Of a stretch of 64,000 nt of DNA, positions 35,924 through 45,607 are shown in pieces. The notes under the pieces are model-generated. The model worked only from the letters and a program-made list of their open reading frames with translations, did no database searches and was not told the DNA's origin. Every line of letters starts with the position of its first letter. Within the stretch, counting starts at the first letter, position 1. Source of the DNA: Ensifer sp. USDA 6670 (GTDB lineage Bacteria; Pseudomonadota; Alphaproteobacteria; Rhizobiales; Rhizobiaceae). The stretch lies in the NCBI GenBank assembly GCA_000421085.1, contig ATWE01000012.1, positions 62,001-126,000 of the forward strand, read 5' to 3'. The translations under genes and the position numbers were made by a program.

Positions 35924-37822
35924 TCAGACTATCACTGAGGCCGCCGAGATTGTTGTGCCGGCGCGAGCGATCAGGCTGTCGGACGTGCAGTGAGCCGGCA
36001 ACCGATCCTGCGGCCCGATAAACACGACCTGGAGGTGGACATGCAGTCGCGGCAGCAAACGCTCCAGCAGCCGCTTGCACGCGGACGCATTGAAATCCTC
36101 CTCCCCGGTCAATCTGCCAACCAAACGCATGAGCCAGCCGTCATAGGCCTCGATATACAGGAACCACAGGGGTGGGCTTGAGCTACTTGGCGGCTTGTCG
36201 CGGCAAAGCCAAACGGCGCGCGCACGAGAAAAAAGCGGTTGAAGCACGCTGTGCAGCAATGCGAGCTCGGTCTTATCCATCCCATGGGGAAAATACTCCT
36301 TGACCACGAATAGTCCCGCATCTTCGCTTGGCCACAAACTGTCGGCGGCACGTCGGTGAGGTTCTGCCGCCTGCTTGTCTCCGGCCCGCAAGCAGAGTTC
36401 ACAAAGACGGCGATGAGCCTGATATGCGGAAGTTGATGAGTTTTGGTCAATGCGCTGCCACAGGGCAATCGCAGCGTCGAGGGCACCATTTTCATCCAGA
36501 TCGGCGGCCCTGAGCCGAAGGAGTGCCGGATCAGCGGGCGAATGTTGCAAGCCTTGCGCAATTGCCTCTTGACGAAGGACGCCTGTCGGTTCGAATTTCT
36601 CCGCCAGTTGCGCCAGCAGTAACCAGTCCCGCTCGTCAAAAGCCTGCTGTTTGCGGCGGTGTAACAGGTTTGAGAATTCGTCATACTGGCGCAGATGCCA
36701 GTTCTTTGCGTCGCACCAGGCTTGTGTCGCATTCCCACGCCAGTCGGCGTCGAGCTGTGCGGCGATGCCGGGCGCTTCCTTCCCCAACCAATCCACGGCC
36801 GACGATGTTTGCTCTAGCCGCCAGGGCAGGCGATCGGGGAGGGCGCCTGCCGGATCAAATCCTGTCGATGCGACGCGTTCAAAAAAGGCAGGATGCGTAC
36901 TGCGGACGTCCGGCTTTTCGCAGAGACGTTCGTGCAGCCAGACGGCTGCCTGCGCGTTGTCGCGCGGACGACTGTCGATCGGCTCCGCCAGCAGCTGCGT
37001 GAATGGATGCACCTGAGTAAGGTCAGCCTCGCCGGCGCGCGCGAATATGCCCGACCAGAACCTGTCGGACATGGCTTTCTGCCTTAGGGCCAAAGCGAAT
37101 TCCGCCTCCAGCGCAATATCGCTACCGCAGACCTGAACGGCTTGCGCATCGGCAAACATCTCGCAGCGGCGCGAGAACTCCAGCGTTTCGCGCATCATGT
37201 GCGGCACGTACCAGGCGAGAAACATTCTCAACGGTGCAGTGATCAGACGATGGTTGCGCTCATGCAGGTCACCAAGCGCGGCCCAACGCTGGCGGGCCAG
37301 ATAGGCCCAACGTGCGAAATGGCCATGCTGACGGGAGATATGTGCGTATTCATGCGCGATGACGACTGCCGCCTGCTCCCTGGTCAGCAAGGCAAGGAGC
37401 GGCAGGCCGACCACCAGAATATGCTTCGGCGGACCGGAGCGACGCCCAGCCTGGAAGATGGATGCATTGAGGTCGGCGTTGACGTAGATTGCCGAGAAGG
37501 CTGGCGCGTCGCAGGCAAGGCGCAAACGTTCAAGGTCGGCGGCAAAGGCCGGTACCTTGCCGGGATCAAGCAATATTCCGTCCGAAAACGGCAGTGGCGG
37601 CGGCACGGACCAGGCGCGCAGGACCATCAATCCATAAAAAAACCATGACAGACACGGCAGCGCAAGAAACGTCAGCAGTAGTGGGGAACGCAGGAAAAGG
37701 ACCAGCAGAAACGGCGATAGAACCAGCAAGGCGCCGGAAACGAGCAAAAAGGCATCGCCGAGGGCGAGCCAAATCAAGGCTCGCCATCTGCCTTCTCGCG
37801 GTATCGGGAGGGATAAGTTCAT
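35924..37822 (-). CDS. Membrane M48-family metalloprotease with helical-repeat C-terminus
   Basis: A 632-residue protein. Two transmembrane helices come first (about residues 16-40 and 43-70), then an M48 peptidase domain: zinc motif HEYAH at residues 157-161 (VVIAHEYAHISRQHGHFARW) and third ligand Glu221 in RRCEMFADAQAV. The C-terminal half (about 370-520) is helical and TPR-like, with alanine-rich repeats (LAQLAEKFEPTGVLRQEAIA and similar). It resembles HtpX/Ste24-type membrane proteases fused to a repeat domain. It starts 6 bp after the preceding gene, so they form an operon. The substrate is unknown. Confidence 0.85.
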   Translation of the reverse strand: MNLSLPIPREGRWRALIWLALGDAFLLVSGALLVLSPFLLVLFLRSPLLLTFLALPCLSWFFYGLMVLRAWSVPPPLPFSDGILLDPGKVPAFAADLERLRLACDAPAFSAIYVNADLNASIFQAGRRSGPPKHILVVGLPLLALLTREQAAVVIAHEYAHISRQHGHFARWAYLARQRWAALGDLHERNHRLITAPLRMFLAWYVPHMMRETLEFSRRCEMFADAQAVQVCGSDIALEAEFALALRQKAMSDRFWSGIFARAGEADLTQVHPFTQLLAEPIDSRPRDNAQAAVWLHERLCEKPDVRSTHPAFFERVASTGFDPAGALPDRLPWRLEQTSSAVDWLGKEAPGIAAQLDADWRGNATQAWCDAKNWHLRQYDEFSNLLHRRKQQAFDERDWLLLAQLAEKFEPTGVLRQEAIAQGLQHSPADPALLRLRAADLDENGALDAAIALWQRIDQNSSTSAYQAHRRLCELCLRAGDKQAAEPHRRAADSLWPSEDAGLFVVKEYFPHGMDKTELALLHSVLQPLFSRARAVWLCRDKPPSSSSPPLWFLYIEAYDGWLMRLVGRLTGEEDFNASACKRLLERLLPRLHVHLQVVFIGPQDRLPAHCTSDSLIARAGTTISAASVIV

Positions 37823-37828
37823 CGCGAC

Positions 37829-39865
37829 TTACTTCGGAGGCAAGTGCTCGCCTGAGAGCTTTTGCCCGAGGAAGAAGGCCCGCAAAGCTCGGCCGGCCAT
37901 TTGCCATCCGGTCGATCCATAAACTTGCGTTTCCATCCATTCCATCGATGAATGAGTCGGGAAAAGTTCCTTGTAGCGATCGAACCATTGCATGGCGATA
38001 AACTCGCTTCTTGGAACGCCGTCACCATGTTTATACGCCAGAACCACCTCGCTATAAGCCTCTCCGGCAAGGTGGTCGTCCTCGTGGGTAATAAAGGACT
38101 TCATATTGGCGACAGCTTCTTGTTTCTCCTCCTCAGTTCCGTGCCGGCGTCCAACGCTTGCAAGCCTGATGGCAGATGCTCCAATTCCGCCCTCCATCGC
38201 CTTCACATAGTAGTCGCGGACTCGCTCGAAGTTTTGACGGATCGTCAAATCGATCTTATGAACGTTTTCGAGGCGCCAGGCGTAATTGTATAGCGCAACC
38301 GGTTCTCCTTCTTCGACGGCGCGTTCAAGCCAGTGCTCCGCTTCCTTTTCGTCGAGCAGATGCGGTTCGGTATCGGGACGATAACCCCTAGCGATGTCGT
38401 ACATGCTGGCCGCCGCCGCATAGACGCGCCTTTCGGCGAGGGCGCGCGTCAGATAAGCCGATTCATCCTGAAAGCCGCCATCCCATATCATCCGGCAGGC
38501 ATGCATAGGCGTGAACTCATCCGGCTCATAGAACGGCGCGAGTTCAGCCGCCCGGTCGATCAGTCGCGTGGCGATGGCTAAATCCGCCTTGATGCCCCAC
38601 ATGCCGAACTGCCAGGCAAAGGCTGCCATGATAAGCATGGTCGGTTCGTCGAAACGGCGTACCGCGGTTTGCAGCACGCGCGCATAGGCGCCTTCGATGT
38701 CTTCGAAATGGTGGATCAGCATCAGGTTTGTGAAATCCCGAAACGGGCCGTCCACACCCGCATAGGTTCCGGGCTCTTTGCAATGACGGACAGATTCGAC
38801 ATGGCGCTGATGTGCCAAATCTGCATCCTGCAGCGAATAATGGGTGAAGTTGGCGTATTTGCTGAGGGAGATGAAACGCAGGCGGTCGGAAAGCTCGCGT
38901 GACAACCAGTTCTCGAAAATCTTCTGCCTTTCCGTTATGGCACGAGCGTCGCCAGGCTCGGGATAGTCGGGAACAGTCAGTGCATCGTGAATGCCCGGCC
39001 ACCGGACCGCATTACGCTCCTGCTCGCTCAATTGCGAACACAAAGGGCCGGTGGCGAATTTTTCGACCTCGCCATCCGAGCCACCCCATCTGGGGCTCAA
39101 ATACTGAGCATAATCCGCCAGGATTTCCGGCCATCGTGGTCTGAGCGATAGACAATAGCGTAGCCAATAGTAGCCGGGATTTTCGATGTCCCCCTCTTGA
39201 ACGGGCGGGAGGGACGCAGGCAGGCTCGCCGCTATCCTGCCTGGTGGCTTCAATCCGTGTCTCGCGAGCTGGGCACATGCCGCATCATAAAGGGCCGGCT
39301 CGAACTCGTCGCGATGCATGGTTTTTTCAAGCGGTGAGCCGTGGAACAGCGCGTCGACAAAGTCCGGCTGGCCAAGATACTGGCAAATCTGCATCATGGT
39401 TTGTGCAGCAAGCGCCGGCCGGTCCGAGAGCGCCATCGCCTTCAACAGGTGTTCGGCTGCGATTACACAAGCCATATGTGCGGCAAGCCACTGGTCTTCG
39501 CCAACCTCGTATGCCCAGGCTGCAGTCCGGATATCGCAGGCCCGGCGAAAATAATAATGACCGAGGATTTGCTGGGCGTGGTAGGAATTCGGGCAGGACC
39601 GGATCCAGTCATTCAGCAATTCAAGCCGCAGGACAGGGTCTACGCGGGCATCGTCGAACAGAGCCGAACTGGTTGCGAGGAATGTATAGCGATCATCGGG
39701 CACATCGGCGGACTGCCACCAGGCCGCTTCAAGCGACGCCATTATGCGCTCGACCTCATCGAATCGCCGCCCAAGTATCGCCTTTCGCAGTTCTTCCTGC
39801 TGGCGAAATCGGACCCATTGCGGGCCATCCAGTGGCAAGGGAGGGGAGCTTTTGGCTATCTGCAC
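37829..39865 (-). CDS. Large SEL1/DUF4034-like repeat protein
   Basis: A 678-residue soluble protein. The first half (about residues 40-330) resembles DUF4034-type proteins: LLNDWIRSCPNSYHAQQILG, YYWLRYCLSLRPRWPEILAD with HYYFRRACDIR. The last part (about 510-640) has SEL1-like repeats (EKEAEHWLERAVEEGEPVAL, VRDYYVKAMEGGIGASAIRL, AYKHGDGVPRSEFIAMQWFD). No signal peptide. The start is a GTG with AAGGA upstream. It is translated just ahead of the membrane protease, so it may be its adaptor. Domain naming is from memory and function is unknown. Confidence 0.75.
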   Translation of the reverse strand: MQIAKSSPPLPLDGPQWVRFRQQEELRKAILGRRFDEVERIMASLEAAWWQSADVPDDRYTFLATSSALFDDARVDPVLRLELLNDWIRSCPNSYHAQQILGHYYFRRACDIRTAAWAYEVGEDQWLAAHMACVIAAEHLLKAMALSDRPALAAQTMMQICQYLGQPDFVDALFHGSPLEKTMHRDEFEPALYDAACAQLARHGLKPPGRIAASLPASLPPVQEGDIENPGYYWLRYCLSLRPRWPEILADYAQYLSPRWGGSDGEVEKFATGPLCSQLSEQERNAVRWPGIHDALTVPDYPEPGDARAITERQKIFENWLSRELSDRLRFISLSKYANFTHYSLQDADLAHQRHVESVRHCKEPGTYAGVDGPFRDFTNLMLIHHFEDIEGAYARVLQTAVRRFDEPTMLIMAAFAWQFGMWGIKADLAIATRLIDRAAELAPFYEPDEFTPMHACRMIWDGGFQDESAYLTRALAERRVYAAAASMYDIARGYRPDTEPHLLDEKEAEHWLERAVEEGEPVALYNYAWRLENVHKIDLTIRQNFERVRDYYVKAMEGGIGASAIRLASVGRRHGTEEEKQEAVANMKSFITHEDDHLAGEAYSEVVLAYKHGDGVPRSEFIAMQWFDRYKELFPTHSSMEWMETQVYGSTGWQMAGRALRAFFLGQKLSGEHLPPK

Positions 39866-40183
39866 GGACTATTCCTTAAAGAGTTCAAGACACCGACGGG
39901 GTTCAGGTAATTCGTTATATACGTTAGTTGCAATGGATTTTGTTACAACCGTTTAAATGTCCCACCCACCAATGGAACGGTGATGTCAGGTCAACCCGAC
40001 AGCGGTCTGCTCAATTCAAGCGGTACATTGATCCGAACCGCCTTTCAGGTAACTTTTTGAGCTCCATAGAAGCCCAGCTTGCCAGTTTGCAAAAAAGATG
40101 AGAATACGGCTCAACTTACGTGGCTTGAGACGTGGATTGGTGCCGAACGACAGGCACCTTGAAGAGGAAGAACTGATCTACAA
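39866..40183. other. Intergenic region with iron box upstream of the AraC regulator
   Basis: A 318-bp gap between the GTG of the SEL1/DUF4034-like gene and the AraC start. No gene is seen. It is AT-richer near 39905-39960 and contains a TGA-N9-TCA box at 40099-40113, 70 bp before the AraC start. Confidence 0.75.
40099..40113. promoter_or_regulatory. Candidate iron-responsive (IRO/RirA-type) box before the AraC gene
   Basis: TGAGAATACGGCTCA fits TGA-N9-TCA, the form of the rhizobial IRO box bound by RirA. The same form is found before the siderophore binding-protein gene at 43527. It suggests that the regulator gene is made when iron is scarce. Confidence 0.55.
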
Positions 40184-41083
40184 ATGAGCTTCTGGCATTC
40201 CATGTCCTGGAAAACCGAAGGCATTCGGGTCACGGCGCCCGTCCAATGGCGCCAATACGATGGGATGGTCAGCGTCCTTTGGGAGGCGGAGAGTCAGGCC
40301 GGTGCCAGTGGTTATTATCTCGCGGACGATCCGCGCATCATGTTTTTCTTCAACGACGTCTCGTCGAACGTTCGCATTTCGAACCAGGACACGGATCTGG
40401 CGAGGAACTCGCGCCCTATGGCGCGTGCCGTGTATGTTCCTGCCGGTGTCCCGTTGTGGACAGGCAGTCTGAAGACACACAGCTTCAGCCACCTCAACCT
40501 GCACCTTCACAAGGATCGGGTGCTACGGTTTCTGGCTCCATCGGTTGGGAACTCGGTAGCTCGGACGGCGTTGCGCCGTCCAGTCGAGCTTCAAAACGTG
40601 GCGGCAATCGATGCGTTGGCGAAGTTGTTGGCCGACGAAATAAAGAGCCCTTCCAAGCATCCAGTCTATGCGGAGAGCCTTATAGGCAGCATCGTCGCGG
40701 GGCTTCTGGATATTCCTGCCGAGAGGGAGGAAAGGGCTGGCGGCAGGCTGACGCAGGCACAGATGAACAAGCTCATCTCGCATATCGACGCGCTTGGTGA
40801 TTATCGTATGTCTGTCGCCGATATGGCTGCCGTCGTCGGTCTGTCCGAAAGCTGGTTTGCAAACGTCTTCAAGCAGACGATGGGTAAGACCCCGCTGCAG
40901 TGGCAACTTGCAAAGCGAGTCGAGCTTTCGAAAAAGCTGCTCGGCGAAAGCGACCTCCCGGTTGCCAGCATCGCCGCGCAGCTCGGCTTTTCCGATCAGG
41001 CGCACCTGACGAAGGTCTTCCGCCAGATCGTCGGCGAAACTCCCGCGGCCTGGCGGCGGATGCGGCAATTCCGGAAATCGTGA
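40184..41083 (+). CDS. AraC-family transcriptional regulator of the siderophore cluster
   Basis: A 299-residue protein with a divergent N-terminal sensing domain (to about residue 190) and a C-terminal double helix-turn-helix: YRMSVADMAAVVGLSESWFA with FKQTMGKTPLQWQ, then SDLPVASIAAQLGFSDQAHL and FRQIVGETPAAWRRMR. It is convergent with the TonB receptor gene and has a TGA-N9-TCA box upstream. By analogy with PchR/YbtA-like proteins it probably activates the siderophore uptake genes when the ferric siderophore is present; this is inference from position. Confidence 0.88.
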   Translation: MSFWHSMSWKTEGIRVTAPVQWRQYDGMVSVLWEAESQAGASGYYLADDPRIMFFFNDVSSNVRISNQDTDLARNSRPMARAVYVPAGVPLWTGSLKTHSFSHLNLHLHKDRVLRFLAPSVGNSVARTALRRPVELQNVAAIDALAKLLADEIKSPSKHPVYAESLIGSIVAGLLDIPAEREERAGGRLTQAQMNKLISHIDALGDYRMSVADMAAVVGLSESWFANVFKQTMGKTPLQWQLAKRVELSKKLLGESDLPVASIAAQLGFSDQAHLTKVFRQIVGETPAAWRRMRQFRKS

Positions 41084-41120
41084 CGATTCCGCCGGCAAGT
41101 CGCGAGCGGATGATTTGCCC

Positions 41121-43265
41121 CTACCAGATCTGGCGCAGCGTCGCGAGAATGCTGCGTCCCGGATTGTAGTAGACCGCCCCGGAGTCCTTGCTCGCCACGT
41201 GTTTTTCATCGAATACATTGTTGACGTTCAGCTGGAACGTCGTGTTTTCCTGAACCTTGTAGGTGAAGGCTGCATCGAGGACGACTGCACTCTCCGACGA
41301 CGAGGTGTTGGTGATGTCGGTGTAATAGTCATCCGCGTAGCGAGCCCCGAGCCCGAACATCATGTCGCCCCGCGCGCCGTCGCCCTCCAGCGTGTAAGTG
41401 CCCCACACCGAAGCAATATTCTTGGGAACACGCATCAGGCGGTTGCCATCATTAGCGCCGCCCGGTTCTTCAATCTTGGAATCGATGTAGCTGTAGGCGG
41501 CAATCACGCTGATATTGTTCGTTACCTCCGCCTTGGCCTCGAATTCGAAACCACGATGTCTGACCTTCTCGACGGTTTGCGGCAGATAGGTGACCTGGTC
41601 GAAAACGGTAATGTTGCCCTTCGTCAGGTCGTAGACGGAAGCAGTGAACAAGGCCGGAAAGGCATCCGGACGATATTTGATCCCGACTTCATACTGCTTT
41701 CCCGTCGTAGGATCGCTACCTGCGGCAGGCGGCGCGGCTGACTCGGCGTAGCTGATATAGGGCGCCAGCTCCTCGGTAATCTTGTAGCTTGCGCCGATCC
41801 GCGTCGTAAATTCGCTGTGGTTGCCAGCCCGCGTGGTACCGGCAAGGAGATTTGTCTCGCTAAGGTCGAGCCAATCATTGCGCAAGCCAACGCTCACGGT
41901 GAACTTGTCGAAGAAGGTCAAATCCTGCTGCAGATAAATGGCGTTGGTCTGCTGGTCGTTGTTCGTGCTGGCATAAGGCGCCATCGCGCCGGGCCCGCCT
42001 GAATAGATCGGGTTTTCCCAATCGATCGAAGGCGCAGGCGTGTAAAAGTTGGCACTGTCCGACTCGTATTTGTTGTAGTCGGCACCGAAAAGCGTGCGGC
42101 TTTCCACATTGTCGAGACTTGCTTCGTAAATCAGGTGCGCATCGATGACGAATTGTTCGGTCGATTTCTCGTTTCCGAAGAAATACCGGCCCGCCACGGT
42201 CGAGCCATCGGTTGGCGTGCTGCCGATATAGGCACTGCCGAACCCGTCGTTCAGCTTGCTGTAGCGGGCGTTGGAGCTGACACTCAGGCCGTTGCCGAAA
42301 TCATGGTCGAAAAGAACGCTGTAGCTATTGCGGTTCGTCTCGGTGAAGTAATAGTCCGGTTCCCCAAAAAACTGATCCCTGTCGAAATCAGTCCCGAGCG
42401 GGTGGCCACCGCTACCGGGAACTCCGTCCTTGTCGAGATGATCGAAGACAAACGTCAGACTTGTCGCGTCAGTGGGGCGCCACGTCAGGCCGCCCATGAC
42501 GAAGTTCTCGTCATCCTGAGAATAATCGTATTCCGCGTCCGAGCGCTGAAATTTACCGGTCAAGCGGTAGGACAGGGTGTCGTCGGCTGTGAGGTTGTCA
42601 CCGAAATCAAAGCCCAGTTCCTTATGCGAGAACGAGCCGCCCGTGCCATAGACTTCACCGAAACGATCGCTCTTCGGCCTTTTCGTGACGTAGTTTACCG
42701 ATCCACCGGGTTCCGCCGCTCCAAAGCTTGAGGAGCTGGCGCCCTTCAACACCTCAATGCGCTCGAAAGCATAGGGCTCTTCCCTGACCCCTGCAAAGGT
42801 CCTGCCGATCGCCAGACCGTCGCGATACGTATACGGAGTGAAGCCGCGAATATCGAAGTAGTCATACCGGTCGTCCGAACCATAAAAATCTGTCACCACC
42901 CCTGCCGTATATTGTACGACTTGCTCGATGGTGTCGGCGCCGCGTTCCTCGATTTCTTTGGAGGTGATGACGGATACCGAGGCAGGGGCTGCCAGGAGAT
43001 CGGTCGGCATCTTGCCGGCGCCGGTCGTTTCGGTGGCGACGATCGACTTTGAATCGTCATCCGTATTGAGAACGCTTCCGCCACCAGCGCCCTGCGCCAC
43101 AATCGTCTCCAGCACCGTTGCGTCGCTTTCGGTGCCTGCCTCCTGTGCGAACGAGAGGGCAGGCGTTAAAGCAAAAAGTGCCGTGCAGCCCAACAGAAAT
43201 GCGTTTCGTGAAGGAAACGCTGCCCTCGTTGGCCAGCGGCCAGTCTGATCGATGTCCATGTTCAT
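41121..43265 (-). CDS. TonB-dependent ferric siderophore receptor
   Basis: A 714-residue outer-membrane protein. An N-terminal signal peptide (CTALFALTPALSFAQ) is followed by a TonB-box-like ATVLETIVAQG, a plug domain (SVITSKEIEERGADTIEQVV, IRGFTPYTYRDGL, RIEVLKGASSSSFG, EPGGSVNYVTKRP) and a 22-strand barrel ending in a C-terminal aromatic (LRQIW). It belongs to the FhuA/FoxA-like hydroxamate receptors. It is divergent from the SBP-permease-ATPase operon, 300 bp apart, sharing the iron-box region. It takes up a siderophore made by other microbes, since no synthesis genes are here. Confidence 0.93.
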   Translation of the reverse strand: MNMDIDQTGRWPTRAAFPSRNAFLLGCTALFALTPALSFAQEAGTESDATVLETIVAQGAGGGSVLNTDDDSKSIVATETTGAGKMPTDLLAAPASVSVITSKEIEERGADTIEQVVQYTAGVVTDFYGSDDRYDYFDIRGFTPYTYRDGLAIGRTFAGVREEPYAFERIEVLKGASSSSFGAAEPGGSVNYVTKRPKSDRFGEVYGTGGSFSHKELGFDFGDNLTADDTLSYRLTGKFQRSDAEYDYSQDDENFVMGGLTWRPTDATSLTFVFDHLDKDGVPGSGGHPLGTDFDRDQFFGEPDYYFTETNRNSYSVLFDHDFGNGLSVSSNARYSKLNDGFGSAYIGSTPTDGSTVAGRYFFGNEKSTEQFVIDAHLIYEASLDNVESRTLFGADYNKYESDSANFYTPAPSIDWENPIYSGGPGAMAPYASTNNDQQTNAIYLQQDLTFFDKFTVSVGLRNDWLDLSETNLLAGTTRAGNHSEFTTRIGASYKITEELAPYISYAESAAPPAAGSDPTTGKQYEVGIKYRPDAFPALFTASVYDLTKGNITVFDQVTYLPQTVEKVRHRGFEFEAKAEVTNNISVIAAYSYIDSKIEEPGGANDGNRLMRVPKNIASVWGTYTLEGDGARGDMMFGLGARYADDYYTDITNTSSSESAVVLDAAFTYKVQENTTFQLNVNNVFDEKHVASKDSGAVYYNPGRSILATLRQIW

Positions 43266-43568
43266 GTTCCAATGACGTAAATGCTGAAAGCGGGCCCCAA
43301 TACCAATGCCCTTTGAGGTCTCCGAACTGCATCGCGTCTGGTCGTCCGCTGCACATCAAAGCTGCGCTCAACGGCCCCGGCGTGAAGCCGTTCTCCCACC
43401 AGCCGCTATTAACTGGAGCAGCATTGTCCAGTATTGTATGTTTCCCCGGTTTTGTACGATCCGCCGGAAATCTCCGCGCACTTTCTGGATATCGGCGGCT
43501 TTGCCGTTGACGCCGCTTAATTAAGCTGAGACTGGGGGTCAACTTAAAACGTTGAATGGAGTGTGGCG
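43266..43568. other. Divergent promoter region of the siderophore receptor and uptake operon
   Basis: A 303-bp gap without a gene. It contains one TGA-N9-TCA box at 43527-43541, near the binding-protein side, and AT-rich TTAATTAAG just before it. I saw no second box on the receptor side. Confidence 0.75.
43527..43541. promoter_or_regulatory. Candidate iron-responsive (IRO/RirA-type) box before the uptake operon
   Basis: TGAGACTGGGGGTCA fits TGA-N9-TCA and lies 28 bp before the SBP start, following TTAATTAAGC, which could be part of the promoter. It has the same TGAG start as the box before the AraC gene. A repressor here would block the uptake operon in iron-rich cells. Confidence 0.6.
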
Positions 43569-44564
43569 ATGAGGCTGTTCCGTTTCGCTGTACTGGCAGT
43601 CATGGCCTTTCTTTGGACAGGCAGGCACGGCACGGTGTTCGCTGCCGAGAGCGCTGCGTATCCCATCACCATCGAGCATGCCTTCGGAAACACCATCATC
43701 GCAAAAAAGCCGGAGCGTGTCGCAACCGTCGCCTGGGCGAACCACGAAGTGCCGCTGGCTCTTGGCATCGTTCCGGTTGGAATGGCGCGCGCCAACTTCG
43801 GCGATGACGACAGTGACGGCATTCTGCCGTGGGTCGCCGCACGGCTCGGCGAACTCAAGGCTGAAAAGCCGGTGCTTTTCGACGAGGGGGATGGCATCGA
43901 TTTCGAGGCGGTCGCCGCCACGCGACCGGACGTCATCCTTGCGGCCTATTCGGGCCTCAGTCAGGCGGGCTATGACACGTTGAGCGAGATTGCACCCGTC
44001 ATCGCCTATCCGCAGGCTCCCTGGTCGACCGACTGGCGCGAGACGATCCGACTGAACAGCGCGGGGCTCGGGATGGCTGCGGAGGGGGAAGCGCTCATAG
44101 CTAGCATCGAAGCTGAGATTGCCCTTACGCTTGACGGACATCCCGAACTCAAGGGCAAATCGGCAATGTTCATTACTCATCTGAGCTCATGGGACCTCAG
44201 CGTCGTCAATTTCTACACGACCAACGATACGCGCGTCAGGTTTTTCGCCGATCTCGGGCTCAGATCGCCGAAAAGCGTGGTGCAGGCATCACAACCCGGA
44301 AAGTTCTCAGGCTCGGTCAGCGCCGAGCAGATCGATGCTTTCGACGATGTCGATATTCTCGTTACCTACGGCGACGGTATGCTTTTCGATGCTTTGAAAG
44401 CCAACGCGCTGATGCAGCATATGCCTGCCGTTGCACGGGGATCGATTGTCATGCTCGGCAACAACGCTGTCGGTAATGCCGCCAATCCCACGCCACTGTC
44501 CATCAGATGGGTCCTGAAGGACTACGTGAAGCTGCTCAGCGAGGCAGTCAAGAAGTCAAAATGA
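43569..44564 (+). CDS. Iron-siderophore ABC transporter substrate-binding protein
   Basis: A 331-residue periplasmic binding protein of the helical-backbone type (FhuD/CeuE-like). It has a signal peptide (LFRFAVLAVMAFLWT, cleavage near VFA-AES), then TIEHAFGNTIIAKKPERVAT, AVAATRPDVILAAYSGLS and VDILVTYGDG features of Peripla_BP_2. GGAG precedes the ATG. It overlaps the first permease by 4 nt. It picks up the ferric siderophore delivered by the TonB receptor encoded divergently. Confidence 0.93.
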   Translation: MRLFRFAVLAVMAFLWTGRHGTVFAAESAAYPITIEHAFGNTIIAKKPERVATVAWANHEVPLALGIVPVGMARANFGDDDSDGILPWVAARLGELKAEKPVLFDEGDGIDFEAVAATRPDVILAAYSGLSQAGYDTLSEIAPVIAYPQAPWSTDWRETIRLNSAGLGMAAEGEALIASIEAEIALTLDGHPELKGKSAMFITHLSSWDLSVVNFYTTNDTRVRFFADLGLRSPKSVVQASQPGKFSGSVSAEQIDAFDDVDILVTYGDGMLFDALKANALMQHMPAVARGSIVMLGNNAVGNAANPTPLSIRWVLKDYVKLLSEAVKKSK

Positions 44565-45607
44565 CCGCCGGGATTATTAAGACATCGGACGGGCGTTGGT
44601 CGCCCGCGTCCCGTTCCAACCGGATCCGAAGCCTTTGGCTGGCAGCACTTTTCGCGCTCCTGATGGTCTTGCTTGTCGCCTCTGTCACGATCGGTACGCG
44701 CTATGTCGAGTGGGACGATGTCGCCGCGGCACTGGGCGGTGCGCAGGATAACATCGGTCGCGCATCGATCGCGTTGCGCATTCCGCGGACCTTGCTGGCC
44801 CTGCTTGCGGGGGGCTCTCTGGGGCTGGCCGGAGCGATCATGCAGGGCGTGACCCGCAATCCGCTTGCGGACCCCGGCATTCTCGGTGTCAATATGGGGG
44901 CATCTCTCGCGGTTGCCGTCGGCGTCGCCTGGTTCGGGATCTCGTCGCTCTATGCGTATATCTGGGTGGCAATACTGGGTGCCGGGGCCGCCGCGATCTT
45001 CGTCTATGCCATAGGTTCATTGGGCAGGGGCGGCGCGACGCCTTTGAAACTGGCGCTGGCAGGCGCGGCAACGTCGGTCGCCTTTGCGTCCATGGTTATC
45101 GCCGTCGTGCTGCCGCGTGGCGATATCGCAGGCGGTATTCATTCCTGGCAGATCGGTGGTGTTGGCGGCGCGACTTACGAGCGGATCCTCCCCCTATTGC
45201 CGTTTCTGCTTGCAGGGTTCGTGATCAGCCTGCTGTCGGCTAGAAAACTCAACTCTCTTGCACTCGGCGACGAGCTTGCGGCCGGGCTCGGCGAAAGCGT
45301 CGCAACCGCGCGTGCCATTGCTTCCCTCGGCGCCATCCTTCTCTGCGGTGCGACGACGGCCATATGCGGGCCGATCGGCTTTCTCGGACTGGTCGTGCCG
45401 CATCTCTGCCGCCTTTTGATTGGCGTGGACCATCGGTGGCTGCTGCCTTTTTCGACGCTCGCAGGCGCGTGCCTCCTGCTCGCGGCGGACATTGTCGGGC
45501 GCATCGTCGCGCGCCCTGCAGAGATCGACGTCGGCATCGTCACCGCGCTGATCGGTGCGCCATTCTTCATCTGGATCGTCCGGCGCCAGCGCGTGAGGGA
45601 CCTGTGA
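44561..45607 (+). CDS. Iron-siderophore ABC permease 1 (FecCD family)
   Basis: A 348-residue protein with about ten membrane helices. FecCD signatures: RIPRTLLALLAGGSLGLAGA, IMQGVTRNPLADPGILGVNM, GAAATSVAFAS-like helix and PIGFLGLVVPHLCRLLIGVD. The ATG overlaps the SBP stop (ATGA) and the stop overlaps the next GTG. The frame is open further upstream, but that is inside the SBP gene. Pairs with permease 2 to form the pore. Confidence 0.94.
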   Translation: MTAGIIKTSDGRWSPASRSNRIRSLWLAALFALLMVLLVASVTIGTRYVEWDDVAAALGGAQDNIGRASIALRIPRTLLALLAGGSLGLAGAIMQGVTRNPLADPGILGVNMGASLAVAVGVAWFGISSLYAYIWVAILGAGAAAIFVYAIGSLGRGGATPLKLALAGAATSVAFASMVIAVVLPRGDIAGGIHSWQIGGVGGATYERILPLLPFLLAGFVISLLSARKLNSLALGDELAAGLGESVATARAIASLGAILLCGATTAICGPIGFLGLVVPHLCRLLIGVDHRWLLPFSTLAGACLLLAADIVGRIVARPAEIDVGIVTALIGAPFFIWIVRRQRVRDL

